Made by a program: the position numbers and the translations under genes. 15,918 nucleotides of DNA, from positions 1 through 15,918 of the forward strand of contig CAZEUR010000027.1 in NCBI GenBank assembly GCA_964515175.1. Direction: 5' to 3'. This DNA comes from CAIWGV01 sp964515175 (GTDB lineage Bacteria > Pseudomonadota > Alphaproteobacteria > UBA7879 > UBA5542). Shown one piece after another: positions 1-7,979 of this stretch. The notes below the pieces were generated by a model. It saw nothing but the letters and a program-made list of their open reading frames with translations. It made no database searches and was not told where the DNA came from. How positions within the stretch are numbered: the first letter of the stretch is position 1; each line of letters starts with the position of its first letter.

Positions 1-1
1 A

Positions 2-277
2 GGTGAAATCAGAGATCGTAGCTTTGAGCAACAACGCTACAGGGCTAGTGGTCTGAATTTAGTAACGGCAGCTATCGTCCTCTGGAACACTGTGTACATA
101 GAGCAGGCTATCAAAGCTCTGGGTGAGCAGGGCAATCCCGTAAACAGGGATCTTCTAAAATATTTGTCCCCCCTAGGCTGGGAACATATCAACCTCACAG
201 GAAACTACGTCTGGAAAAATCATACAAAAAATAAGTTTAGGAAATTCAGACCCTTACGAACTCCAACAAATCCTTAG
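2..277 (+). CDS. tnpA: Tn3-family transposase TnpA, C-terminal fragment (runs in from the left edge)
   Basis: The frame is open from base 2 and ends at TAG 275-277, giving about 91 residues of a protein that continues off the left edge. The translation opens with GEIRDRSFEQQ, then RYRASGLNLVTAAIVLWNT, and goes on to LLKYLSPLGWEHINLTG. This is the highly conserved C-terminal end of Tn3-family DDE transposases (normally about 1000 aa), which cut and join the transposon ends by replicative transposition. The stop codon lies inside the terminal inverted repeat (273-310), the usual arrangement in this family. The GTG at 92 is internal and is not the real start. No frameshift is visible in the part seen. 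Whether the full transposase is intact cannot be judged from this window. Confidence 0.93.
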   Translation, partial: GEIRDRSFEQQRYRASGLNLVTAAIVLWNTVYIEQAIKALGEQGNPVNRDLLKYLSPLGWEHINLTGNYVWKNHTKNKFRKFRPLRTPTNP

Positions 278-310
278 CGTACGATTTTTTCCGAATCCTG
301 AGCACACCCC
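273..310. repeat. Tn3-family 38-bp terminal inverted repeat (right end of the transposon)
   Basis: Read inward from 310 on the minus strand, the sequence begins GGGGTGTGCTCAGGATTCGG and ends in TACGCTAAG. It is exactly 38 bp, with the GGGG start, a central TCAG and the TAAG inner end of Tn21/Tn501-type repeats. It overlaps the last bases of tnpA. The transposon therefore ends at 310. The next five bases (AAAAG, 311-315) would be one copy of the target duplication, but the other end lies outside the window and cannot be compared. Confidence 0.9.
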
Positions 311-398
311 AAAAGAAAGATCTGAAAAACATTGTAAGAACATTTTATGCAAACGTCACTTTAAAATCTTAATGGAAGCACAAACTTTTCTTATAGTT

Positions 399-662
399 TC
401 AATTTTTGGGATGGTCATATCTTTGAATAAACTCATTGAGACTTAATAGATAATCCGATAGGTCTTTCTCAAAAAAATAATTGGAAACACTGAAATTAAT
501 CCAGCTAGAAAGCTTCTGGAAATCCTCTTTCTTTTTACTCTGGGAATATTCTTCCTTGAGGATCGAAAACATTGTCTTATTAAACTCAAGTTCTATTTTC
601 TCCACCAACTTCTCTTGTTGTTTTCTGGAAAAAAACGATGTTTTGTAATAAGCCAATATCAT
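399..662 (-). CDS. small hypothetical protein, 87 aa
   Basis: Not recognised. An ATG at 662-660 is preceded by a strong ribosome-binding site (GGGAGGT, about five bases upstream), which is the main reason to believe it is a gene. The product is rich in lysine, glutamate, phenylalanine and tyrosine, has no signal peptide or membrane segment, and looks mostly helical, with a charged stretch around residues 14-47. A weak promoter candidate sits upstream on the same strand (TTGCAA at 729-724, TATCAT at 708-703), but its 15-base spacing is short. It lies just outside the Tn3 end and points toward it. No function can be offered. Confidence 0.55.
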   Translation of the reverse strand: MILAYYKTSFFSRKQQEKLVEKIELEFNKTMFSILKEEYSQSKKKEDFQKLSSWINFSVSNYFFEKDLSDYLLSLNEFIQRYDHPKN

Positions 663-1010
663 TTCATACCTCCCTTTTTGAATTTAAGAGCGGATTGTAC
701 CTATGATAGAATTCTAAGGAAAGTTGCAAAAAATTTGTCTTTCCTAATTTGATTTAAGCTCAGTATAGGCCCTAGCTACGCAAAGGTACAAAATCGGCCA
801 TTTGGTCCGGTGTATAGAGTGAATCCTTTTTGTAACAATATTAGTTCCCATTTTCATTTTGAAGTTGTCACTCCCTGCATTTTCATCTAGTATTTGGATC
901 AAATTAAAAGATATGGAAACTACTGTTTGAGTTAATAACTGATTCTCTGAAAGAACCACTGAAAGCAGATTTTTATGGGAAGAAATTCATAATTTGTTAA
1001 AGAAAAGTAA
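663..1010. other. intergenic stretch between the small gene and the Sel1 gene
   Basis: It contains the ribosome-binding site and possible promoter of the minus-strand gene ending at 662, and the leader of the plus-strand Sel1 gene. A 71-codon minus-strand frame (744-959) begins with GTG and has no visible ribosome-binding site or recognisable motif; I do not accept it as a gene. No tRNA, rRNA, terminator or repeat array is seen. Confidence 0.5.
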
Positions 1011-1937
1011 ATGAAAACGTATATATACCTTGCAATAATATTTTCTTCTTGTAGCATTTCGTTTCTACATGCGTCAATTGATGAAGCACAAGTATGTGAA
1101 GAACTTTATTGGGGCGCTAGAAAAAGTCATAAGGAATCTTTGTTAAACTTACAAAAACGAGCTGATGAAGGAAGTGGCTTTGGACAAGCCTACTTGAGCA
1201 GTGTGCACGCCAATGGATTTTGTGGCTTGAAAAAAAGCAAAGAGGAATCCAATAAATATGCAATCCAATCTATGCCTTTTATAGAAGAAGAAGCAAAACA
1301 CGGTAATAAGTATGCTTTATCACGTCTGGCCACCTTTTTTGAATTCGGAAGAGGTGTTACAAGTGATGTAGAAAAAGCATTTCAACTCCATCTTCAAGCA
1401 GCTGAAGATAATGAAACTCCGGGAAATAGCTTGTCCAAGTATAGCATAGGAAGAATGTATCAAAGCGGGCGCAAAAGCAAAAATAATCACGAAGCTTTAA
1501 AATGGTATGAATCTGCTCAGAATGCACTAGGTTTTTATCATGCTGGAGAAATATATTGCTATAATCACGAAGTAGGAATTGATTACAGAAAAGCTTATGA
1601 ATGTTTTAGAAAAGCTGCATACGAAGGTCTTCCGGAAGCCTATTCTGATTTAGGCGTCATGCATTTTTTTGGGAGGGGAGTTCCTGTGGATTATGTAGAA
1701 GCTTATAAATTATACCGAAAAGCTGAGGAACTTAACGTTAGAACTATGTGGGCAGGCCTGGAACAAATACGATCGATTGGTTCTAGTTATTTTAAACGGG
1801 CACAAGAGCTAGAAAAAGGAGAAAAAGACGTCTCCAATATGGATGAGGCTATTAAGCTTTATACAATAGCAGCAAAGTTAGATAATTCAAATGCAAGAGT
1901 GGCTTTAGATCGTTTGAGAATAGTACTTAGTGACTAA
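1011..1937 (+). CDS. secreted Sel1-like (TPR-type) repeat protein
   Basis: A 308-aa protein with an N-terminal signal peptide (residues 1-21, short basic start, hydrophobic core, cleavage after FLHA) followed by helical Sel1-like repeats. The repeats sit at about residues 101-136, 142-172, 173-208, 209-244 and 260-296, shown by recurring patterns such as GRGV..D..KA and YRKAYECFRKAAYEG...A..DLG. Sel1 repeats form a solenoid that binds other proteins; exported Sel1 proteins are common in intracellular bacteria, where some act at the host interface. The start is supported by the signal peptide; the ribosome-binding site is weak (AGAAAAG). It is transcribed toward the thiamine operon, and only 12 bases separate the two stop codons. 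The family call is firm, the partner unknown. Confidence 0.85.
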   Translation: MKTYIYLAIIFSSCSISFLHASIDEAQVCEELYWGARKSHKESLLNLQKRADEGSGFGQAYLSSVHANGFCGLKKSKEESNKYAIQSMPFIEEEAKHGNKYALSRLATFFEFGRGVTSDVEKAFQLHLQAAEDNETPGNSLSKYSIGRMYQSGRKSKNNHEALKWYESAQNALGFYHAGEIYCYNHEVGIDYRKAYECFRKAAYEGLPEAYSDLGVMHFFGRGVPVDYVEAYKLYRKAEELNVRTMWAGLEQIRSIGSSYFKRAQELEKGEKDVSNMDEAIKLYTIAAKLDNSNARVALDRLRIVLSD

Positions 1938-1949
1938 ATTGAAAAATAT

Positions 1950-2786
1950 TTATCCAATACTCATAATAATTTCTCTAATGTAGGGTATGGTATTTTCAGG
2001 AAGTTCTGTCAGATGGTAGAATTTTAATTCCTTACATTTATGTGGTTCTTTGTTTTTTATTTCTCCTGTCCAAGCAGAACAAGAAAAAAAATAGTTCACA
2101 TATAAATCCTGATGAAGAATTTTAACTAACTTCAAATCTCTTGATTGAATTGAAATATCCGATTCTTCATAGGCCTCTCTTATCATTGCTTCAAAAACAG
2201 ATTCTGGAAAATCTACATGTCCTGCCACAAGTCCATACTTTCCATCTTCATAACCTGTATTTCGACGTTGAAGGAGAAGAACTTTTCCTTCTTGTTTTAA
2301 TATGAGATATACAGCCATTTTTCTGTGGGGCACACTTTCTAACTCTTTTTTGGGAGTAGTCAAATGACAGGCCATTTTACCTAAGTATTTGCTCAAGGGA
2401 ACCTTAATCCACTCATTCTCTTTATAAAGCATCAAAGTGTCTTCGCTTAAGCCTACAACAGTCCCACTAAAATTTTTGGGGGCTTCTTTTCTACACATTC
2501 CTTCTCCCAAAACTTTCAAAAAGATGGAACAGCCTTCAACAGGAAAGGAGATTCTTCTAGGAGGAGCGTAAGAGAATTGGTCAACATCTAAGTAAGGACC
2601 AAACTTAGTTTTCCCATATCCTACAACAATATTTTTTAGATCAAGATGAGATTCTAAAGTGGAATAGGCTCTAAAGCTAACCCGTCTCAGCAGGACAGAT
2701 GCATTCAAAAATTCTCCTATACATGCAGCACCATTAGAATAATTTATATATATGTAAAAGCCACACAAAAGTAACTTATATGACAT
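1950..2786 (-). CDS. Nudix hydrolase with an unrecognised N-terminal domain
   Basis: The C-terminal half (from about residue 156) is a Nudix domain: strand MAVYLILKQEGKVLLLQRR, then a Nudix box from G189 with E195, R203-E204 and E207-E208. The usual glycine near the end of the box is aspartate (D210), a mild departure; the metal-binding REx2EE core is intact. Residues 1-155 do not match anything I recognise; the first 20 residues are hydrophobic (LLLCGFYIYI) and might be a poor signal peptide. Nudix enzymes cleave nucleoside- or other diphosphate-linked substrates, and E. coli NudJ acts on TPP and HMP-PP. As last gene of a thiamine operon, overlapping the HAD gene by 11 bases, it could turn TPP into TMP, but this is inferred from context. 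The start ATG is at 2786-2784, without a clear ribosome-binding site. Confidence 0.75.
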   Translation of the reverse strand: MSYKLLLCGFYIYINYSNGAACIGEFLNASVLLRRVSFRAYSTLESHLDLKNIVVGYGKTKFGPYLDVDQFSYAPPRRISFPVEGCSIFLKVLGEGMCRKEAPKNFSGTVVGLSEDTLMLYKENEWIKVPLSKYLGKMACHLTTPKKELESVPHRKMAVYLILKQEGKVLLLQRRNTGYEDGKYGLVAGHVDFPESVFEAMIREAYEESDISIQSRDLKLVKILHQDLYVNYFFSCSAWTGEIKNKEPHKCKELKFYHLTELPENTIPYIREIIMSIG

Positions 2787-3543
2787 TTTTTGGTTGATCT
2801 AGGGAAACAAGAAGAGAGTGTAGTGTGAGGTTATTTTTTGTTTTAAGAATCTGAGGGCCGAAATCTCCCATTTTTATTTCATCTGTTGAATATTGGCTGA
2901 GCCATACTGGAATAATGCCAGCTCTCAGTGCACATTCAATATCTGTAGTAAGAGAGTCTCCAACGAAGAAGATTTGATTTTTTGAGACATCTAAGTGATA
3001 TCTTTCCAAGAGAGCTCTAATAATTGCGGGATCTGGTTTATAAGGGCTTTCTTTTTCTGCGCCCTGGTAAGCATTAACGTACTTCATCCATCTCATCCTT
3101 TCCAAAGTGGTTTTTAACAAATCATTTTCTTTATTGCTCAGAATCATGGTCCAGATCCCAGATGTTTTGAGGTATTTCAATAAATCCTCCGCACCTGCCA
3201 GAGGGGGCGCTAATTCCTGATGCACTCTTTCATAAATCTTGTTATAAATCTCTTTCACCCTCTCGTGAGAATGCCCTGTTCGTTGAGCTATTGAAGGCAC
3301 AGTAGGTGTATGCGGTTCTCGAATCATTTCATCAGCAGTCATAGGTGGATATCCTAGACATTTAAATACTTCATTGGAAGTTTCAAAGTCTTTTGGCCAG
3401 CTGTTCACTAACGTATTATCAAAATCAAGAAAAACTACTTGCGGTTTTAAGAGTGTGCGACTATCCATCTCTCTAAAAGTTTTTTGAGAAATGCATTTTT
3501 CTTTCTGAACTAAAAATTCCGACTCTTCTGCTTGATCATTCAT
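2776..3543 (-). CDS. HAD-superfamily phosphatase (phosphoglycolate-phosphatase-like)
   Basis: A 255-aa protein with all four HAD motifs: DFDNT (nucleophile D40, acid D42), serine S136 in ILSNKEND, lysine K169 in PYKPDP, and GDSLTTD with D196 and D201. Between motifs I and II is a helical cap of the phosphoglycolate-phosphatase type. No signal peptide. The start at 3543 leaves a 35-residue N-terminal tail before the fold; an ATG at 3468 (M26), preceded by AGAGAG, would give a more usual length. It overlaps thiQ by 8 bases and the Nudix gene by 11. HAD enzymes are known to serve as thiamine-monophosphate phosphatases in organisms lacking a dedicated one, so a TMP phosphatase role is a reasonable guess from context; the sequence itself only shows a small-molecule phosphatase. 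Confidence 0.85.
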   Translation of the reverse strand: MNDQAEESEFLVQKEKCISQKTFREMDSRTLLKPQVVFLDFDNTLVNSWPKDFETSNEVFKCLGYPPMTADEMIREPHTPTVPSIAQRTGHSHERVKEIYNKIYERVHQELAPPLAGAEDLLKYLKTSGIWTMILSNKENDLLKTTLERMRWMKYVNAYQGAEKESPYKPDPAIIRALLERYHLDVSKNQIFFVGDSLTTDIECALRAGIIPVWLSQYSTDEIKMGDFGPQILKTKNNLTLHSLLVSLDQPKNVI

Positions 3544-4249
3544 CTTTTGACACTACTTTTGTCAAATATTTCTCAATCTCAGGTTTTTTAGAATTGAAAA
3601 ATCCCTTCACAGATCCATCATAAAAAACTTTCCCTTTCTTCAAAAAAATAACTCTAGAGGCATATTTCTTTCCTTCCAAAGGAGAGTGCGTTGTAAAAAA
3701 AACCGTTAATTTTTCTTGGATAAAAATTTTATGTATTTCTTCTAAAAGAGTTTCTCTCAGGAAAGGATCTAAAGAGGATAAAGCTTCATCGAGCACTAAG
3801 ATTTTCTTCTTTTGCAGAATGCACCTAGAAAGAGCTGCTCGTTGGATCTGTCCTCCAGATAAGGTACTGACGCTTCTATCTCCAAACTCAGTTAAATGAA
3901 ATCTTTCAAGGACTTCTTCTACTTCTTTTTTTTCTATAGGAGGTTTTTTCCGAGCAAGTTTTAAGTTGTCTCTTATGGAAAGATGTGCAAATAGATTATG
4001 TTCTTGAAAAATAATAGCCATATCTCTTTCATGGGGCATAAACCTTGTTGCATCTTGATCGTCGATAAAGATTTTTCCAGACTCTGGAGCCAAGAATCCC
4101 CCCAAGAGAGCTATAAGTGTACTCTTTCCACACCCACTTTCTCCTAGAATCATAACAAATTCCTGGGATTGCACTTCAAAAGAAGCTTTTAACGAGAACT
4201 CTTCCTCTTTCCCAGAATAATAATAAGAAACATCTTCAAGTTTGATCAT
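3536..4249 (-). CDS. thiQ: thiamine ABC transporter, ATP-binding protein ThiQ
   Basis: A 237-aa ABC ATPase that powers uptake of thiamine and its phosphates through ThiP. Visible motifs are Walker A GESGCGKST (36-44), Q-loop Q82 in IIFQEHNLF, signature LSGGQ (130-134), Walker B ILVLDE (150-155) and switch histidine H188. The segment around FQEHNLFAHLS closely resembles E. coli ThiQ. The position after the catalytic glutamate is alanine (DEALSSLD) instead of the common proline. I chose ATG 4249-4247 because the protein then begins MIKLEDVSYYY, as in ThiQ; a TTG 39 bases upstream would add a tail deep inside thiP. The gene overlaps thiP by 14 bases. Confidence 0.92.
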   Translation of the reverse strand: MIKLEDVSYYYSGKEEEFSLKASFEVQSQEFVMILGESGCGKSTLIALLGGFLAPESGKIFIDDQDATRFMPHERDMAIIFQEHNLFAHLSIRDNLKLARKKPPIEKKEVEEVLERFHLTEFGDRSVSTLSGGQIQRAALSRCILQKKKILVLDEALSSLDPFLRETLLEEIHKIFIQEKLTVFFTTHSPLEGKKYASRVIFLKKGKVFYDGSVKGFFNSKKPEIEKYLTKVVSKDE

Positions 4250-5843
4250 AGTTGATATTTTTTCCCCTAAAGATTCTTTTAATTCCAAAAGCGATTAAAA
4301 AAGAAATAACAATCAAAAGGGTAGCCAGAGAAGCGGCTTCTTCAAAATCATGCAAACTCATTTTCCTATACAAAAGAGAGGTTAGATTTTCAAAAGAGGG
4401 ATTTAGAAACAAGATGGTTTTTGCATCTCCTAAAGAAAACACGAGACATGTCAACAGAGCATAGCCTAAAGGTTCTCTCAAAAGAGGCCAATCAATTTTT
4501 CGCCACCTCTCAAATCCTTTAATTTCCAATAACTGACACAGTCTCTCATATCTAAAATATTGAACTTGAAAAGGAGTTTTTAGAATACGCACAATGTTGG
4601 GTAGAAATAAAATCCCATTTAAAAATACGATAACACCAAATACAAATGAGGGATTTTTAATTCTATCAAAAAATAGAAAATATATAGCTGTTCCCAATAT
4701 GGTAGAAGAAAATAGGATCGAAGAATTTGAAGCTAATTCTATAAGAAAGGAGAGAGTTTTTTTAAATTTATTTTTTTTCTCCATAAATATGCTGGAGTAG
4801 ATTAAAGAAATAGCAAGAAAAAAGCTGATTCCCGCCGTAAAAAACCCAATTAACAAGCTAAAATTCAACGCTTGCCAAAATTCTTCAGATATCAACAAAG
4901 TGCCTATTTTTTTGTTGAACCCATCAAAAAATACGAGCAATAGGGGAGAAAGAAAAAAGAATGTTGCCAATAGAATAAATAATACATCATTTGTTTTTAT
5001 CTTTTGTTTAAATATTTCTTTTTGTAAAGGAGGTTTGGTGCTTTGAAGAGGATTCTTAAACATTTGAAAGAATCCCAAAAAACTAATTGTCGTTAGAAAT
5101 TGTGCCAAAGCAAGTTGAGAGGCTGCTTCCAAATCTCCCTCAAAATTAATGGCCTGAAAGATAGAAACTTCTAAAGTAGTAGATTTTGGGGTTCCCCCTA
5201 AAATAAGAACTGTTGTGAAGCTTCTCAGGCAATACATAAAAACAATACCAAAAGTAGATAAAAGATCATTCTTGAGGAATGGCCATTCTATAGATTTAAA
5301 GCGGTCAAATCTCGAGAATCCTAGTTGCTGAGAGAGTCTATTATATTCTGGTTGGATCAAGTCCAAAGTCTTATTAAAGATCCTGAGAGCAAAAGGTGTA
5401 TAGTAAAATACGTGACACAAAATAATTCCTCCTACCCCATAAACAAAAGTGTTGTAGGAAAGTCCAATGTACTTAAAACAATTTGAGACCATACCATTTT
5501 GTCCAAACATTAGGATAAGAGATAAACATCCCACTAAGCTTGGAATAAAAAAAGGCAAATTAATAATCTGCGTAAAGAACCCTCCAACAACCGTGGTTTG
5601 AATTCTTCTCAAGGAAAAGACTGAAAGCAAAGCAAAGAGTATGCTTAAAAAAGAACCAACCAGAGCCTGAAATAGGGTAAATGTAAAAACTCTAAGATAG
5701 TAATTATCAAAAAAGATAAAGGAAGAGGACTTGAGAGCAATTCCTGATAGCGTAAAGACAAGCGCAATGCATAAAAGATCTAATAAAACAGTTGAGCCTA
5801 GAGCCAAAACAAAAGGTCTATTTTTTTCATGAAGACAAAGCAT
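4236..5843 (-). CDS. thiP: thiamine ABC transporter permease ThiP
   Basis: A very hydrophobic 535-aa protein with about twelve membrane segments, the length and two-fold layout of E. coli ThiP (536 aa), in which two permease domains are fused. Each half has an EAA-type cytoplasmic loop that docks onto ThiQ: LSQQLGFSRFDRFKSIEWP near residue 170 and LCQLLEIKGFERWRKIDWP near residue 435. The segment around LFQALVGSFLSILFALLSVF matches the first conserved helix of ThiP proteins. The protein sits in the inner membrane and receives substrate from ThiB. The ATG at 5843-5841 is preferred over a TTG directly in front. The gene overlaps thiB by 17 bases, and the ribosome-binding site is weak, so translation is probably coupled. 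Confidence 0.9.
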   Translation of the reverse strand: MLCLHEKNRPFVLALGSTVLLDLLCIALVFTLSGIALKSSSFIFFDNYYLRVFTFTLFQALVGSFLSILFALLSVFSLRRIQTTVVGGFFTQIINLPFFIPSLVGCLSLILMFGQNGMVSNCFKYIGLSYNTFVYGVGGIILCHVFYYTPFALRIFNKTLDLIQPEYNRLSQQLGFSRFDRFKSIEWPFLKNDLLSTFGIVFMYCLRSFTTVLILGGTPKSTTLEVSIFQAINFEGDLEAASQLALAQFLTTISFLGFFQMFKNPLQSTKPPLQKEIFKQKIKTNDVLFILLATFFFLSPLLLVFFDGFNKKIGTLLISEEFWQALNFSLLIGFFTAGISFFLAISLIYSSIFMEKKNKFKKTLSFLIELASNSSILFSSTILGTAIYFLFFDRIKNPSFVFGVIVFLNGILFLPNIVRILKTPFQVQYFRYERLCQLLEIKGFERWRKIDWPLLREPLGYALLTCLVFSLGDAKTILFLNPSFENLTSLLYRKMSLHDFEEAASLATLLIVISFLIAFGIKRIFRGKNINYDQT

Positions 5844-6789
5844 CAAGCCATTCTTTCATCCATTTCTTTTTATTCTTTTTAATTTGTTCCACAGGCAGAG
5901 GCACGTCTTCCTCGGTAATAGTCCTAAATTCTGAAGGTAATGGCTGATCAATAGATTTCACGGGATAAGACCAATCTTTAAAGACGATAGCTTCTTGAAC
6001 CTTTTTACTCAAAAGATATTCAACAAATTTCTTAAAAAGCTCTTTATTTTTCGAATCTTTAAAAACTCCCGCAACACTGTATTGAACATAATTTCCTTCT
6101 CTAAAATTAATAGATTTAAAATTGTTCTTTTGCTCGATTAGCCTATGATAGGCAGGGGAAGTATGAAACCCTAAAACAATAGGCGCTTCTCCTTTTGTAA
6201 ATAAAGCATAAGACTCCGACCAGCTCTTGGGAGTGGTTAAAATTTGTGGCGCAAGCCGTTTCCAATAATCCTTTGCTTTTTCCCCATAGATCCTTTTAAT
6301 CCATAAAAGAAGGCCTAGGCCTGGATTACTGGTTCGGGGATCAGTTATAATAATTCTCTGATGAGAATTTACTAAATCCTCAAAACTATGAGGGGGAGTC
6401 GTAATTTTGTTAGCATCATAAATAAATCCTAGTAAAGCATAAAAGATAGGAGTAAATCTTGGGTCCTTCCAGCCAGGTAAAGCCCCCTCCATTTTTATAT
6501 TCATAGGTATAAACAAATTATTAATATCATTTTTCATAAGAAGTTCATAAGAAACCCCTACTACTCCATCCCCTTTAGGCTTAAATCCTTTACGTGACAT
6601 CATTTGCTCCAAGCCACTAAAGGATTGAAATGTTATTCTGCATCCGTGAGCTTTCTCAAAACCTTCCTTTGCAACCTTTCCAACGCCTGTTGCAAAAGAA
6701 GAAGTTGTATAAATAGTAAGTTCATTCCCAAATAAGGAAAGAGCGAGGGAGATCAAAAGAAGAAAAGACAGTTTAGGTAGATAATTCAT
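5827..6789 (-). CDS. thiB: thiamine-binding periplasmic protein ThiB
   Basis: A 320-aa solute-binding protein with a clear signal peptide (1-21, cut before NELTIYTTSSF). It closely follows E. coli ThiB/TbpA: DPRTSNPGLGLLLW (150-163), KSWSESYALFTKGE with W190, the ligand-site segment TSPAYH (210-215), and W273 in KDWSYPV. E. coli ThiB binds thiamine, TMP and TPP, so this protein would capture all of them outside the inner membrane. That matters here, because other operon members that make thiamine phosphates also carry signal peptides. The start ATG (6789-6787) overlaps the previous stop as ATGA and has a GGAG ribosome-binding site. The typical gene order thiB-thiP-thiQ is kept. Confidence 0.95.
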   Translation of the reverse strand: MNYLPKLSFLLLISLALSLFGNELTIYTTSSFATGVGKVAKEGFEKAHGCRITFQSFSGLEQMMSRKGFKPKGDGVVGVSYELLMKNDINNLFIPMNIKMEGALPGWKDPRFTPIFYALLGFIYDANKITTPPHSFEDLVNSHQRIIITDPRTSNPGLGLLLWIKRIYGEKAKDYWKRLAPQILTTPKSWSESYALFTKGEAPIVLGFHTSPAYHRLIEQKNNFKSINFREGNYVQYSVAGVFKDSKNKELFKKFVEYLLSKKVQEAIVFKDWSYPVKSIDQPLPSEFRTITEEDVPLPVEQIKKNKKKWMKEWLDALSS

Positions 6790-7979
6790 GGTATAGCTCC
6801 ATTTGATACAGTAATATTTTTGCGAAATTTTGCTCCCATTTCTGTGGTGGGGATATTTAAAGGCACAGTAGGACTCTCTTCAGTACTGACTTTTACATGA
6901 AGGAAATAGGGGCCTTCTTCTTTTATAAAGGAAAGGGCATTATTTAAACCTTTTTGATCATTTATTTTGAAAATATGAGAATACCCAAAATTAGACGCCA
7001 ATCGAGATAAATCCATAAAGTGAGCGGCTGATATTTGTCCGCCTGTGGAACTATAAACGCCATTATCCAAAACAATATGAACAAAGTTCTTTGGTTTTTT
7101 GATATTGAGGATAGCAAGAGATCCCAGCCGCATTAAAAGAGCCCCATCTCCATCAATGGCTGTGACCATTTTAGATGTATGAAGGGCAATGCCTAGTGCA
7201 AGAGAGGCTACATGCCCTAATGGAACCAAGTAAAAATTTTTGGCATTATCTCCCTTTAAAAACAATTGACGACTTGAATAGCCTTCATTTGCTAAATAGA
7301 CGGACTCTTTGAGAGTACTCTCCTGCAGACAGGAAAAAAAATCTTCTCTTGTTAAACGGCTATTATCTTTTTTCTTTATAAAATTTGTAATATCCGAATT
7401 TTTAGGAATCTCAGAAGAATTCAAAATGGGGGGAAGAGAAGTTCTTTTTGAGTCAAAGACCCCTCTTTGTACCAAAAATACAAAAGGGTACTTGTTTTCT
7501 ATGCATTTACCTGCTTCCTCAAGAAATTCTTTTATTTCATGAATAGAAGTTTCTTTGGTTAATACACGAAAATCTATTCCCAGAATTTCGAGAGATTGTA
7601 CAGTTATCTTTCCCAATGGGTAAGAAGACCCTTCTTCATGCCCTCTCCATGATATAAAAAGAAGTAGGGGGATTTTGAAGCGCAAGAGGATAGAAGAAAC
7701 CGAACCTAATAAATCAAACAAACCACTGTTCTGGCATAGAACGACGCTTTTTTTTCCAGCAAGCCATGCGCCACTTGCAATAGCCACCGCATCTCCCTCA
7801 CTAGAGGCTGGAACATAATTAGATTCCCTTCTATTTATAGCCGCATTGATCAAATCCGCCTGTATAGAACATGGAAGTCCTGAAAAAAAGTTAAACCCTC
7901 TATCTAAGAGAATATCCAGAAAGGAATCTGCAGGAAAAGAATGGAGGGGAGAAGTCTCTAAAAAAAAATGCTCTTTCAC
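6786..7979 (-). CDS. TPP-dependent decarboxylase, phosphonopyruvate/sulfopyruvate decarboxylase-like
   Basis: A 397-aa thiamine-diphosphate enzyme. The N-terminal half is a pyrimidine-binding domain: FFSGLPCS near 32, ASSEGDAVAIASGAWLAG with catalytic-type E61, CQNSGLFDLLGSV, and ISWRG. The C-terminal half binds diphosphate and Mg: LGHVASLALGIAL, DGDGALLMRLG (276-286) and IVLDNGVYSSTGGQ. This layout is that of phosphonopyruvate decarboxylase, which turns phosphonopyruvate into phosphonoacetaldehyde, and of sulfopyruvate decarboxylase. No PEP mutase or other phosphonate gene is present, so the true substrate is open. No signal peptide. I prefer GTG 7979: it gives a four-base overlap with the upstream stop and a good distance to GAGGG, whereas the TTG at 7982 is too close. 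Its cofactor is the operon's product, a likely reason for the linkage. Confidence 0.85.
   Translation of the reverse strand: MKEHFFLETSPLHSFPADSFLDILLDRGFNFFSGLPCSIQADLINAAINRRESNYVPASSEGDAVAIASGAWLAGKKSVVLCQNSGLFDLLGSVSSILLRFKIPLLLFISWRGHEEGSSYPLGKITVQSLEILGIDFRVLTKETSIHEIKEFLEEAGKCIENKYPFVFLVQRGVFDSKRTSLPPILNSSEIPKNSDITNFIKKKDNSRLTREDFFSCLQESTLKESVYLANEGYSSRQLFLKGDNAKNFYLVPLGHVASLALGIALHTSKMVTAIDGDGALLMRLGSLAILNIKKPKNFVHIVLDNGVYSSTGGQISAAHFMDLSRLASNFGYSHIFKINDQKGLNNALSFIKEEGPYFLHVKVSTEESPTVPLNIPTTEMGAKFRKNITVSNGAIP

Noticed and set aside
744..959. 71-codon minus-strand frame as a gene
   Set aside because: It begins with GTG, lacks a ribosome-binding site, has an in-frame stop a short way upstream and shows no motif or homology I recognise.
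6786..7979. Acetolactate synthase or pyruvate decarboxylase
   Set aside because: The protein is too short (397 aa against about 550) and lacks the central domain of those enzymes; the layout fits phosphonopyruvate/sulfopyruvate decarboxylases.
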